Assembly (NCBI GenBank): GCA_947442255.1
Contig: CANEVO010000013.1
Location: forward strand, 1-49,781
Length of the DNA stretch: 49,781 bases
Reading direction: 5' to 3'
Origin: Opitutia bacterium
GTDB lineage: Bacteria > Verrucomicrobiota > Verrucomicrobiae > Opitutales > Opitutaceae
Under the pieces are notes generated by a model. That model had not been told where the DNA came from. It saw nothing but the letters and a program-made list of their open reading frames with translations, and searched no databases. Positions 17,901 through 26,260 of this stretch are shown in pieces. The position numbers and the translations under genes are program-made. How positions within the stretch are numbered: position 1 is the stretch's first letter; every line of letters begins with the position of its first letter.

Positions 17901-18563
17901 ATGAAAGTCACCTACTTCCTCGAGGTGGTGTCCTCCTGGTGTTACTGGGCGGAGCCGACGTGGGCGGAATTGCAGGCCCGCTATGCCGGCCGCGTTCATT
18001 TCTCCTGGAAGATCGCCCAGATGAACGCTGGCGACTACGCCGCGTCACCCGAACAGTGCGACTGGTTTCACCGCCGGAGTGGCTTGATCATGCGTTCGCC
18101 CTTCATGCTGAACTCCGGCTGGGTCGAGCCGGTCGCACCGAACACCTTCGCCGCGCCGAATCTGATCGCCGAGGCCGCCCGCGATTTCGGGTTCAACGGG
18201 GATGAGATCCGGCTCGCCCTCTCCCACGCGGCGCTGCGCGAGGGAAAGAAAACCCTGCGGATGGAGGTCGCCGTCGCCGTTGCGGCCAAGGCCGGCGGCA
18301 AAAAGCTCAACGCCAAAAAACTCCGCGCCCGCGCCGAATCGGCCTACGTGCGCACCCGCGTCGAGACCACAACCCGGGAATTTCACGCTCTCCAAGTCAC
18401 GCAGCGGCCCGCCTTCGTCATCGAAGACTCCATCGGCGACCGAGCCGTCTTCTCCGGCCTCGTCCACCTCGAACCGCTCGCCGCCACCATCGACGCGATG
18501 CTCGCCGACACGGCCGCCTACGCCGCCCACGCGGCGCACATCGGCAAGCCGCCGGGGGCTTGA
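17901..18563 (+). CDS. DsbA/HCCA-isomerase-like thioredoxin-fold protein
   Basis: A 220-residue soluble protein. The N-terminus MKVTYFLEVVSSWCYWAEPTW is a thioredoxin-like first strand plus active-site loop, as in the DsbA/FrnE/2-hydroxychromene-2-carboxylate isomerase superfamily. The usual CxxC is replaced by C-Y-W-A, so disulfide chemistry with two cysteines is not possible at this site. A helical insertion (AAPNLIAEAARDFGFNGDEIRLALSHAALREGKK) and a return to the fold at VTQRPAFVIEDSIGDRAVFSGLV (cis-Pro loop) follow. The ATG at 17901 is chosen because the fold begins there; an upstream open frame overlaps the divergent pseudogene. Substrate unknown. Confidence 0.75.
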   Translation: MKVTYFLEVVSSWCYWAEPTWAELQARYAGRVHFSWKIAQMNAGDYAASPEQCDWFHRRSGLIMRSPFMLNSGWVEPVAPNTFAAPNLIAEAARDFGFNGDEIRLALSHAALREGKKTLRMEVAVAVAAKAGGKKLNAKKLRARAESAYVRTRVETTTREFHALQVTQRPAFVIEDSIGDRAVFSGLVHLEPLAATIDAMLADTAAYAAHAAHIGKPPGA

Positions 18564-18672
18564 GGGCGCGACCGGACGGTTTCGACTGCAGCGGGGCCAC
18601 ACCTGCGTCGACATTCGTCCGACCACGGGCCACCCCGTTGACCGCCGCCGCGGAATCGCATTCGCTCGGGCG

Positions 18673-19149
18673 ATGCAGTTGAAGCGCCGGCTCTCCTACG
18701 CCCAGGGTTACCTCGAACTCGGCATGGTCGCCGAGGCCGCCGCGGAACTGGCGGGCGTTCCCGCCGCCCACCACGACGCGCTCGAAGTCGTCGTGCTCCG
18801 GCTCGCTCTGCTGCAGGAGCAAAAGAACTGGCCGGCGCTCGCCGCCCTCGCCGGGGATTTTGTCCGCCGCACTCCGGCGGAGGCGGCCGCCTGGGTCACC
18901 TGGGCTTACGCAACGCGCCGGGCCGATACTCTGACCGCCGCGGAAAAAATCCTGCTCGAAGCCGAACAACTGCACCCCGCCGAACCGACGATCCAGTTCA
19001 ACCTGGGCTGTTACGCCTGTCAGCAGGGTGATCTCGCCCTCGCCCGCCGGCGGGTTGACCGGGCCATCGCCCTCAACGCAAAATTTGCCGCCGTGGCCGA
19101 GACCGATCCCGACCTTGCGCCGCTCCGGGCGACCGGCAAAGCGGCGTAG
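18673..19149 (+). CDS. Tetratricopeptide-repeat protein
   Basis: A 158-residue protein made of helical TPR-like pairs: MQLKRRLSYAQGYLELGMVAEAAAELA, LRLALLQEQKNWPALAALAGDFVRRTP, AWVTWAYATRRADTLTAAEKILLEAEQLHP, and IQFNLGCYACQQGDLALARRRVDRAIALNAKFAAVAETDPDLAPL. The last repeat matches the TPR consensus well (LGxxxxxxGDLxxAxxxxxxAIxLN...A..D..L). There is no signal peptide. It lies 42 bp upstream of the sugar ABC ATPase gene and may be co-transcribed with it, but it has no obvious transport role. Confidence 0.75.
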   Translation: MQLKRRLSYAQGYLELGMVAEAAAELAGVPAAHHDALEVVVLRLALLQEQKNWPALAALAGDFVRRTPAEAAAWVTWAYATRRADTLTAAEKILLEAEQLHPAEPTIQFNLGCYACQQGDLALARRRVDRAIALNAKFAAVAETDPDLAPLRATGKAA

Positions 19150-19191
19150 AAAATTTCCGCCCACGCGGCTCCGCCCCGATTTTCCGCCCGC

Positions 19192-20700
19192 ATGTCCGCC
19201 CCCCTGCTCGAACTTCGACAACTCACCAAATCGTTCGGCGGCGCGCGTGCGCTCCGGGGGGTGGATTTCGAGCTCCGCGCCGGAGAGGTGCATGCACTGC
19301 TCGGCGAAAACGGCGCCGGAAAAAGCACGCTCATCAAGATCGCCACCGGCGCGCACCAGCCCGACGGCGGCACGATCGCGATCGGCGGCCACCCCGTCGC
19401 CCATCTCACCCCGCGGGCCGCCCACCAACTCGGCGTCGCCTGCATTTACCAGCAGCCGGCGCTGTTTCCCGACCTCTGCGTGGCCGAAAATATCGCCCTG
19501 CGCCTGGAACCCGGGTCGATCACGCGCCGGGTCGATTGGGCCGCCCGGCGCGCCCGCGCCCGCGACTTGCTGGCCCGCATCGGCGCCGCGATTTCTCCCG
19601 ATGCGGACGTGCGCTCGCTCTCGATGCCCGAGCAGCAACTCGTCGAAATTGCCTGCGCCCTCGGGGCCGGCGCTCGCATCGTGATCATGGATGAGCCCAC
19701 CGCGTCGCTGACCCACCAGGAACAGCAGCTCTTGTTCGGCGTCGTGCGCGAGCTGCGCAAAAGCGGCGTCGGCATTGTCTATATTTCGCACCGGCTGGAG
19801 GAGATCTTCGCCCTCGCGGACCGGGTGACCGTTTTGCGTGACGGCAAAAGCATCGCGACCCGCGCCGTCGCCGACGTCACCGAAACCGACCTGATCCGCA
19901 TGATGATCGGACGCGACATGGCGTCGGTAGCTCCTCCGCTCGCGCCGGCTGCGAGCCGCGTGGTGCTGGCGCTGCGCCACGTCGGTTGCACCGCGACCGG
20001 CGTTCACGACATCTCGTTCGACGTCCGCGCCGGCGAAGTGTTCGGGCTGGCCGGGCTCGTCGGCGCCGGCCGCACGGAGCTCGCCCGGATTCTTTTCGGG
20101 CTCGACCCGGCGGATGCGGGCGAAATCGAACTCGGTGGCCGACGCGTAGCCGTGTCCTCACCCGAAGCGGCCGTGCAACTCGGCATCGCCTGCGTGCCGG
20201 AAGACCGCCGCCGCCACGGCGTTGTGTTGGAAATGCCCATTGCACACAACGTCACGCTGGCAATTCACCGGCGCCTGTTTCCCGGCACTTGGCTCCGCTT
20301 CGGCCGGGAGGAACGCCTCGCCACGGATTTCATCCGCGACTTCGCCGTGAAATGCTCCGGCCCCGCGGCTGCCACCGGCAGCCTTTCCGGCGGGAACCAA
20401 CAGAAGGTCGCGCTGGCCCGCTGGCTCGCGACCAAGCCCCGGCTGCTGATCCTCGACGAACCGACCCAGGGCGTGGACGTCGGCGCGAAGAGTGAAATCC
20501 ACCGCCTCATCCGCCGGCTGACGGCGGACGGACTCGCCGTCCTCCTGATCTCGAGCGATCTGCCCGAGGTGATCGCCCTGAGCGATCGCATCGGCGTCAT
20601 GCGCGGTGGTACGGTGACAGCGATCCTGCCGGGCGGCAGCGACGCGCACACCGTGATGGCCGCCGCCCTCGGCCAGTCGGGCAAGGGGGCGGCCGCATGA
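19192..20700 (+). CDS. Sugar-type ABC transporter ATPase (RbsA/LsrA/RhaT family)
   Basis: A 502-residue protein with two fused ATP-binding domains, as in all carbohydrate-uptake family 2 (CUT2) ATPases. The first domain has Walker A GENGAGKST, the SMPEQQLVEIACAL signature region and Walker B IVIMDEPTASLT. The second has the degenerate P-loop GLVGAGRTEL normal for the family, then LSGGNQQKVALARWL and LLILDEPTQGVDVG. It energises import through the two permeases encoded downstream. One ATPase plus two different permeases and an LsrB/RhaS-like binding protein is the composition of the autoinducer-2 (Lsr) and rhamnose (Rha) importers; the actual ligand cannot be told. Confidence 0.93.
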   Translation: MSAPLLELRQLTKSFGGARALRGVDFELRAGEVHALLGENGAGKSTLIKIATGAHQPDGGTIAIGGHPVAHLTPRAAHQLGVACIYQQPALFPDLCVAENIALRLEPGSITRRVDWAARRARARDLLARIGAAISPDADVRSLSMPEQQLVEIACALGAGARIVIMDEPTASLTHQEQQLLFGVVRELRKSGVGIVYISHRLEEIFALADRVTVLRDGKSIATRAVADVTETDLIRMMIGRDMASVAPPLAPAASRVVLALRHVGCTATGVHDISFDVRAGEVFGLAGLVGAGRTELARILFGLDPADAGEIELGGRRVAVSSPEAAVQLGIACVPEDRRRHGVVLEMPIAHNVTLAIHRRLFPGTWLRFGREERLATDFIRDFAVKCSGPAAATGSLSGGNQQKVALARWLATKPRLLILDEPTQGVDVGAKSEIHRLIRRLTADGLAVLLISSDLPEVIALSDRIGVMRGGTVTAILPGGSDAHTVMAAALGQSGKGAAA

Positions 20701-20729
20701 GTTCCGCAGCGCTGTTCCACTCGTGCCGT

Positions 20730-20787
20730 CCCGCTCCTGACGGAGCGGGCTATGCCGCGTTTTGTAGCCCTGCGCATGAGCGCAGGG
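20730..20787. repeat. Two tandem 8-bp-stem hairpins (REP-like) in the ATPase-permease gap
   Basis: CCCGCTCC-TGAC-GGAGCGGG (20730-20749) and CCCTGCGC-ATGA-GCGCAGGG (20768-20787) both have perfect 8-bp stems and 4-nt loops, and their cores are 18 bp apart. They occupy the 97-bp gap between two genes of one operon. Paired GC hairpins of this kind resemble REP/BIME elements and may lower downstream expression or protect mRNA. Genomic copy number is needed to prove the repeat nature. Confidence 0.55.
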
Positions 20788-20797
20788 AATTGCACGC

Positions 20798-21727
20798 ATG
20801 AGCCGCTACTTCCGCGAACTTTCCGTAGCCGCCGCGCTGCTTCTGGTGCTGGCGGCGCTGGCCGTTTTCGCCCCGGCGTTTTTCCAGCCGCAACCGCTGT
20901 TGTCGCTCCTGACGCGGGAGGCCCCCGCCCTCGTGGTCGCCTGCGGCATGACGCTCGTGATCATCTCGCGCCAGATCGACATTTCCGTCGGCTCGCAATT
21001 TTCCATCTGCAGCGTCGTCGCCGGATTGCTCGCCGCCACCGGTTGGCCCGTCGCGCTCGTGCTCCCGGCATCGATTGCCCTCGGGGCCACGCTCGGGGCG
21101 ATCAACGGCGTCCTGATCGCCGGCCTCGGCCTGCCGTCAATCGTGGTCACCCTCGCCACGATGGTCACGCTCCGGCAGGGCCTGAACCTCGTGCGCCAGG
21201 GAGAATTCGTCAACCTACCCGACACGTTCCAGTGGTTCGGGCTGAGCCAGGCCGCCGGACAATTGCTGCTTGTCGGCGCGGCACTTGCCGTCCTCGTGGC
21301 GCTCGGGCTGGCGCTGCGCCACCTTTCCGCCGGGCGTTTCGTTTATGCGATCGGCAGTGACGAAGAGGCCGCCCGCCTCGCCGGCATCCGGCCGCGACTC
21401 GGCACGTTCCTCGTGTTCGTGGTCATGGGCGCGCTGGTCGGACTCGCCGCGATGATGAACGTCGTCCAGTCGCCGCAGGTGCAACCGCTCACCGGCACCG
21501 GCCTCGAACTCAAGGTGATCGCCGCCGTGGTCGTCGGCGGCGTCGCGATCAGCGGCGGCCGCGGCAATCTCTGGGGTGCGTTCGCCGGCCTGCTCCTCCT
21601 CGCGTGCGTGTCGCCCGCCCTCATCCACCTGCGGATCGAGGCCTATTGGGAAAAAGCGATCCAGGGCGGCATCATCCTCTGCGCGGTCGTCGCCGATGGG
21701 GTAAGAACCCGGAAGGCGAACCGCTAA
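20798..21727 (+). CDS. Sugar ABC transporter permease 1 (RbsC/LsrC family)
   Basis: A 309-residue integral membrane protein with about nine or ten hydrophobic segments. RbsC-family signatures are present: LVVACGMTLVIISRQIDISVGSQFSICSVVAG near the N-terminus, LGLPSIVVTLATMVTLRQGLNLV in the middle, and KVIAAVVVGGVAISGGRGNLWGAFAG near the C-terminus, where the ATPase-coupling loop lies. It forms a heteromeric channel with permease 2. The final codons and stop (..NR-TAA) lie inside the left terminal repeat of the element that follows, so the insertion has not cut the gene. Confidence 0.92.
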   Translation: MSRYFRELSVAAALLLVLAALAVFAPAFFQPQPLLSLLTREAPALVVACGMTLVIISRQIDISVGSQFSICSVVAGLLAATGWPVALVLPASIALGATLGAINGVLIAGLGLPSIVVTLATMVTLRQGLNLVRQGEFVNLPDTFQWFGLSQAAGQLLLVGAALAVLVALGLALRHLSAGRFVYAIGSDEEAARLAGIRPRLGTFLVFVVMGALVGLAAMMNVVQSPQVQPLTGTGLELKVIAAVVVGGVAISGGRGNLWGAFAGLLLLACVSPALIHLRIEAYWEKAIQGGIILCAVVADGVRTRKANR

Positions 21728-22065
21728 TCTGCGCTAATTGGCGCTAATCTTATGAAACCAGAAATCTATAAAGACAAAGGTTACAACGAGAGAGGCTACG
21801 GCTTGGGGGAAGAAATCTCGTTGGCTTCGACCACTACGGTCCCCTTCAGTGGAAATGCCTTCCCGCGGATATTGCGGATTTACACGGATTCCCGAAATGG
21901 ATCGGAAAATATCCGGAGTTCGTTGCCCCTCACACCGTCCGGCGTTGGGAAAATTCTAGCGGTATTCGATTCGCGTTTATTCGCGTTATCCGCGGGGAAC
22001 CAAATGGCAGCGAGTCATCCTGTCCGAATTCATCTCCGCCTAAAGTGATTAGCGCAGATTAGCGG
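21721..22065. mobile_element. 345-bp MITE-like element with perfect 18-bp terminal inverted repeats
   Basis: CCGCTAATCTGCGCTAAT (21721-21738) is repeated as its exact reverse complement at 22048-22065. The interval holds no transposase and is richer in A+T than its neighbours. Two overlapping frames stay open for about 97 codons. One runs 21752-22048 (starts MKPEIYKDKGYNERGYGLGE). The other runs 21772-22062, has no evident start codon, reads FDHYGPLQWKCLPADIADLH and ends at a TAG inside the right repeat. Neither is recognised. The element lies between the two permease genes of one operon: its left end provides the permease 1 stop codon and its right end is 8 bp before the permease 2 ATG. No target-site duplication was identified. 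Confidence 0.65.
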
Positions 22066-22073
22066 TTTCAAAA

Positions 22074-23141
22074 ATGTCTTTTTTTTCAAAGCCCCGCGAC
22101 TGGAAAGGTCTGCTGCTCTCGCACGAGATGCTGCTGCTCTACGTGCTCGTCGCGGAGTGGCTTTTTTTTTATTTCGCCGGCACGACCACCAATCGCCGCG
22201 GAGTCGTCGTGGGCTTCGGCACCCTCGACCGGCAGTTCGACATCCTCCGCCACTCCTGCGAAATCGGGCTCCTCGCGCTGGCGCTGACGCCGGTGATCCT
22301 GACCGCCGGCATCGATCTCTCCGTCGGATCGTTGCTCGGACTCTGCGCCGTCGTCTTCGGCAAGCTGTGGCACGATGGCGGCCTCTCCATTCCGGTCGCG
22401 ATCGCGTTGACGCTCGGCTTCGGCGCTCTCGGCGGCGGAATCAACGCCCTGCTCATCACCGCGGCCCGGTTGCCGCCGCTCATCGTCACCCTTGGCACCT
22501 ACTCCCTGTTTCGCGGACTCGCGGAAGCCCTCACCCGCGGATCCGTGACGTACACGGATTTCCCCACGAGCTTCCTGTTCCTCGGCCAGGAGCGCTGGCT
22601 CGGCCTGCCCGTACAGGCGTGGGTCTTCGCGCTCTTCGCCAGCTTTGTCTGGGTGCTCGTGCATCGGACGACGTTCGGCCGGTCGTTTCGCGCGATCGGT
22701 TTCTCCCCCGAGGGCGCGCGCCGCGCCGGTCTGCCGGTGGGACACCGACTGGCCCTCGTCTACATGGTCGCGGGCTTGATCGCGGCAACCGCGGCGATCA
22801 TCTACACGGCGCGGCTGGGCCAGGCCAAGGCCGACGCCGGCCTCGGCTACGAATTGTTCGCGATCACTGCGGTCGTGCTCGGCGGCACAAGCATTTTCGG
22901 CGGCGCCGGCAGCGTGCATGGCACCCTGCTGGGCGTGGCCGCGATCGCCGTGCTCAAGAACGGCCTCGCCTCGCTGCCCGCCGTCATGCGCTTGAACGCG
23001 GCGGAGGAAATGGCGGGCATGCTGACCGGCGCCCTCCTGCTGCTCGCCCTCGCCGCCAGCGTGCTGTCAAAAAAGCTTTGGCGGCCGCGCTTCGCACGCC
23101 ACGCTCCCCGCCCTCCCCTCCACCCCGCCCACAACGCATGA
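22074..23141 (+). CDS. Sugar ABC transporter permease 2 (RbsC/LsrD family)
   Basis: A 355-residue integral membrane protein, also of the RbsC family but clearly different from permease 1. Signatures: LLALALTPVILTAGIDLSVGSLLGLCAVVFG, LPPLIVTLGTYSLFRGLAEALTRG, and FAITAVVLGGTSIFGGAGSVHGTLLGVAAIAVLKNGL, the last being the ATPase-coupling loop. It ends with an ATGA overlap with the binding-protein gene, so the two are translationally coupled. It begins only 8 bp after the inserted element, so its upstream region and ribosome-binding site now derive partly from that element. Confidence 0.92.
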   Translation: MSFFSKPRDWKGLLLSHEMLLLYVLVAEWLFFYFAGTTTNRRGVVVGFGTLDRQFDILRHSCEIGLLALALTPVILTAGIDLSVGSLLGLCAVVFGKLWHDGGLSIPVAIALTLGFGALGGGINALLITAARLPPLIVTLGTYSLFRGLAEALTRGSVTYTDFPTSFLFLGQERWLGLPVQAWVFALFASFVWVLVHRTTFGRSFRAIGFSPEGARRAGLPVGHRLALVYMVAGLIAATAAIIYTARLGQAKADAGLGYELFAITAVVLGGTSIFGGAGSVHGTLLGVAAIAVLKNGLASLPAVMRLNAAEEMAGMLTGALLLLALAASVLSKKLWRPRFARHAPRPPLHPAHNA

Positions 23142-24118
23142 ACCCTCTGCTTCGCCTCGTCCTTGCCCTCGGCCTGCTCCTCACCGCCACCCTCGGTCGC
23201 GCCGCTGAGTCGAAGTTGATGGTGGCGATGCTGCCCAAATCGAAGGGCAACGGCTACTTCATCTCCTGCAAGGTGGGCGCCGACAAGGCGGCCCGGGAAC
23301 TGGGCATCCAGCTGCTCTTCGACGGCCCGACCGACAGCAATGCCGCCAAGCAAAACGAAATCGTGGAAAACTGGATCACTCTCGGCGTGGACGTGATCGC
23401 CGTGGCGGCGGAAAACAAGGAGGGCATCTCGACGGCGCTGCGCAAGGCGCAGAAACAGGGCATCAAGGTCGTGACCTACGACGCCGATGCCATGCCCGAT
23501 GCGCGTTCGCTCTTCGTCAATCAGGCCACGCCGGAGGGGATCGGTCAGGCCCTGATGGACGACGCCGCGCGGCTGACCGGCGGCGAGGGCGAGTTTGCCA
23601 TGATCGTCGCCACGCTCACCGCCGCGAACCAGCGCGAGTGGCAAAAGCACATCGAGAACCGCCTGAAGGAAAAATACCCAAAAATGAAATTGGTCGCGGT
23701 CCGGCCCTGCGACGACCTCAAGGATCGAGCCCAGTCCGAGGCGACGGCCATGATGAGCGCCCACCCCAATCTGAAACTCATCATGGCAATCTGTTCGCCC
23801 GGGGTGCCCGGCGCCGCGGAAGCCGTCAAACAGGCCGGAAAAGCAGGAAAGGTGAAGGTCATCGGCCTCGGGTTGCCCAATGAAAACAAACGCTACGTCC
23901 ACGAAGGCGTCACCGACACCGTGATCCTGTGGAACACCGGCGACCTCGGCTACCTCACGATTTACGCCGCCGTCGCGCTCGCCAAAGGCGAACTGAAACC
24001 CGGCGCGACGTCCTTCAAGGCGGGCCCGCTCGGTCCCTTTGCCATCCAGGGCGACAACATCCTGCTCGGGAAGCCGTTTCTTTTTAACAAATCGAATATC
24101 GATCAATTCGATTTCTGA
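23138..24118 (+). CDS. LsrB/RhaS-type periplasmic sugar-binding protein
   Basis: A 326-residue type I periplasmic binding protein with a signal peptide (LLRLVLALGLLLTATLGRAAE). Family marks: MLPKSKGNGYFISCKVGADKAARELG, VENWITLGVDVIAVAAENKEGISTALRKAQKQGIKVVTYDADAMPDARSLFVNQATPEGIGQALMD, TAANQREWQKHIENRLKEKYPKMKLV, and VILWNTGDLGYLTIYAAVALAKGEL. These match the LsrB/RhaS group annotated as autoinducer-2 or rhamnose binding proteins; the ligand is not decided here. The start overlaps the permease 2 stop (ATGA). A 7-bp-stem hairpin (24109-24132) covers its stop codon. The 150-bp gap to the next gene has no supported feature beyond short GC hairpins. Confidence 0.92.
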   Translation: MNPLLRLVLALGLLLTATLGRAAESKLMVAMLPKSKGNGYFISCKVGADKAARELGIQLLFDGPTDSNAAKQNEIVENWITLGVDVIAVAAENKEGISTALRKAQKQGIKVVTYDADAMPDARSLFVNQATPEGIGQALMDDAARLTGGEGEFAMIVATLTAANQREWQKHIENRLKEKYPKMKLVAVRPCDDLKDRAQSEATAMMSAHPNLKLIMAICSPGVPGAAEAVKQAGKAGKVKVIGLGLPNENKRYVHEGVTDTVILWNTGDLGYLTIYAAVALAKGELKPGATSFKAGPLGPFAIQGDNILLGKPFLFNKSNIDQFDF

Positions 24119-24268
24119 TCGGGTCGAAATCGCCCGGAGGCCGCCGCACCGGAGGGAAACCGCGCCGGGCGGTGAATTCCGCGAGTCGGCCGGCATGACG
24201 GTGGCGACGACCGGCCGCCCATGCTTTCCTTTTGCACCCACGGGGTGCCCCGCTAAAATGAAGGAGTG

Positions 24269-25021
24269 ATGAAAACCACCCTTCCCCGTTTCATTCGCGT
24301 AACCACCTCGGCCTTCGTGCTCGGGGTCGTCGCGCTCGCCGCCCAAGCCAGCACCGCCATTGAGCCCAAGCCACGCGATGCCGGGTGGGTCAAGCGTCAC
24401 GAGGGCTTCGTCGAAATCGCCAAGCGGGGAAACGTCGACGTGCTGTTCCTCGGCGACTCGATCACCGACGGCTGGCGCAACGATGAGACGAAGCGCGGCG
24501 GCAAGACGCTCTGGGACCAGCATTTCGCGCCGCTGAAAGCGGCGAACTTCGGCATCAGCGGCGACCGCACGCAGCACGTGTTGTGGCGGTTGCAGCACGG
24601 GGAGATCGACGGCATCACGCCAAAGGTGGTCGTGTTGATGATCGGCACCAACAACACCGGTTTTGAACCCGATGGTGTGACCCCGAAAAACACCCCCGCC
24701 GAGACAGCCGAGGGCGTGCGGGCCATCGTGAAAGCCCTGCGGACAAAACTGCCGACCATAAAGATCCTGCTGCTGGCTGTCTTCCCGCGCGGCGAAAAGC
24801 CCGACCATCCCGGCCGCAAGCAAGTCGATGAAATCAACAAGCTGATTCGTCGGTTCCAGGACGGGAAATTCATCCGCTACCTCGACATCGGCCCGAAATT
24901 CCTGACCGAGGACGGCACGCTCAGCAAAGACATCATGCCCGACTTCCTGCATCCCAACCCGAAGGGCTACGAGATCTGGGCGAACGAGATCAAAGCCCCG
25001 CTGGCGAAGATGCTGGAGTAA
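24269..25021 (+). CDS. Secreted GDSL/SGNH-type hydrolase (PAF-acetylhydrolase-like)
   Basis: A 250-residue exported esterase-type protein with a signal peptide ending near AAQAS. The four SGNH blocks are visible: VLFLGDSITDGW (nucleophile Ser), NFGISGDRTQHVLW (Gly), VVVLMIGTNNTG (Asn) and DFLHPNPKGYEIWANEI (Asp/His). The match is to the PAF-acetylhydrolase-like subgroup, which removes acetyl or other ester groups, often from carbohydrates. An AAGGAG motif lies at 24261-24266, very close to the ATG at 24269; a GTG at 24266 is an alternative start. Its place behind a sugar transporter suggests carbohydrate deacetylation, which is inference. Confidence 0.9.
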   Translation: MKTTLPRFIRVTTSAFVLGVVALAAQASTAIEPKPRDAGWVKRHEGFVEIAKRGNVDVLFLGDSITDGWRNDETKRGGKTLWDQHFAPLKAANFGISGDRTQHVLWRLQHGEIDGITPKVVVLMIGTNNTGFEPDGVTPKNTPAETAEGVRAIVKALRTKLPTIKILLLAVFPRGEKPDHPGRKQVDEINKLIRRFQDGKFIRYLDIGPKFLTEDGTLSKDIMPDFLHPNPKGYEIWANEIKAPLAKMLE

Positions 25022-25114
25022 TACCAACGTCGGTTGGTTTTTCGGCGTGTTATCCGGCGTGGCGCAGCCGTCTCTGCCGTGGATTTGGGTCAAAATATCA
25101 CCAGGCGTTGGTAT
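25021..25114. repeat. 94-bp element bounded by 9-bp inverted repeats, with terminator hairpin
   Basis: ATACCAACG (25021-25029) and its reverse complement CGTTGGTAT (25106-25114) bound a 94-bp segment that begins at the last base of the GDSL stop codon. Extending outward gives 11-bp ends with one mismatch. Inside, ACCAAC-GTCG-GTTGGT (25023-25038) followed by TTTT is a good intrinsic terminator for the hydrolase gene. The arrangement resembles a small non-autonomous palindromic element; copy number in the genome is unknown. Confidence 0.5.
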
Positions 25115-25487
25115 AACCGCTCATCCTTGGTCGCCTTCGGCGCTGCCGGAGGCAGGTACACTTCGCTCATGTTTCGCCTGCGCAATGGATCCGGCGATGG
25201 CGCTCATCGCGGACCCATTGGCCTGCTCGCATCAGCGTGGAATGGCGGTTAAACCTCTTTCTCGTCCCCACGGAACGATTCGGCGATTCACCGTCAGGAC
25301 TTAATCCCTTTGTCGCTTTTGGATTTTTTCGCCGGCATCCGAGAATTGGAGAACGCGCGGGGCACTCGGAGTTGTCGCCGGCCGGTGCTTCCTCCCGGCC
25401 ATAGATGCGGACTAAACTGTCTCTCAAGCCGCCTTCCGGAATTCCGGTAGTTTCCGGCGTCGACCTACGCTCGATAAACGGTCTGCC

Positions 25488-25493
25488 TATAAT
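25488..25493 (+). promoter_or_regulatory. Consensus -10 box upstream of the duplicated-domain lipoprotein
   Basis: A perfect TATAAT lies 68 bp upstream of the lipoprotein ATG at 25562. The hexamer 17 bp further upstream (CTACGC) is a poor -35. The rest of the 447-bp stretch 25115-25561 shows no gene or RNA I can support. Confidence 0.35.
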
Positions 25494-25561
25494 CTCTCCC
25501 AAAGCCATCCACCCCGCGTCGGTTTCGGCCCAAGGAGCGTCCAAGCGAAAGCGTAAAAGCC

Positions 25562-26260
25562 ATGAACATCCCTCATTGGTTCGTTTCCCTTTTGCTCCTG
25601 TCGCTCGCCGGTTGCGCGAATATCGGCAAGCCGCCGGCGGCCAAGGTTGCCGATCAAACGGTCGAATTGAATATTCTGGAGGTTTTGGCGGCCAGTGACG
25701 GGCACGCGACCTCCCGCGCCTATGTCATGAATTGGAACGGGCAGGAGATTGCCGCCCGTGCGCCATCCCTTGGGGTGAATTACCATGCCGGCGACAGTGT
25801 CAGCGTGCGGGTCCAGCACCGAGCGTCTTCGCGATGGTGGAAGAACGACTATCGCCTGCTCGATTTCAACCCGGTCGTGACCGCCGCCGCGGCGCTGGTG
25901 GAATCGGCGCCCGCCAATCCGCGCTCGTTCGATGATTTCCGCCGATTGAATCTAAACGAACCCGTGCGTTTGAAAGTTCTGTAGGTCTTTTCCGCGCAAG
26001 ACGGCGAAGCGTTCTTTCGCGCGTATCGCGTGAACTGGGGCGGACTGGAAGTGGTCGCGTGGGACGCGCTGGCACGTTCAAACTACAAAACAGGCGACCG
26101 AATATGGGTCCGGTTGAATCGACGGCCGCCGCCTGAGGCAAAAGGCGCCTCATTCGAACTTATATTTTCTGTCACCGGACCCGAACTGGCCGCCGAACCG
26201 GACACCGGCCGGCCGCTATTGTCGGAAGCCCCCATCGGCTCCATGGGGCCCCTGCCGTGA
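25562..26260 (+). pseudogene. Lipoprotein with a duplicated ~95-residue domain, interrupted by an in-frame TAG
   Basis: The N-terminus is a clear lipoprotein signal (HWFVSLLLLSLAGC, lipobox LAGC). The first unit contains ILEVLAASDGHATSRAYVMNW and then GQEI...YHAGDSVSVRVQHR. After NEPVRLKVL comes TAG at 25982-25984, and the same frame continues VFSAQDGEAFFRAYRVNWGG, then LEVVAWD...YKTGDRIWVRLNRR. The second unit clearly repeats the first, and the TAG falls where the first unit has Glu (I-L-E-V against V-L-stop-V), as if GAG had become TAG. The frame then runs to a TGA at 26260 that overlaps the GTG start of the next gene (GTGA). Function unknown. It could be expressed as a truncated single-domain lipoprotein. 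Confidence 0.7.

Noticed and set aside
18418..20007. Long minus-strand ORF (529 codons) antisense to the TPR and ABC ATPase genes
   Set aside because: It is a shadow frame: the plus strand encodes a complete ABC ATPase with all motifs, and the antisense product has no recognisable domain.
22847..25093. Minus-strand ORF of 748 codons antisense to the binding protein and GDSL hydrolase
   Set aside because: The plus-strand proteins have clear signal peptides and family motifs. The antisense frame is open only because of high GC content.
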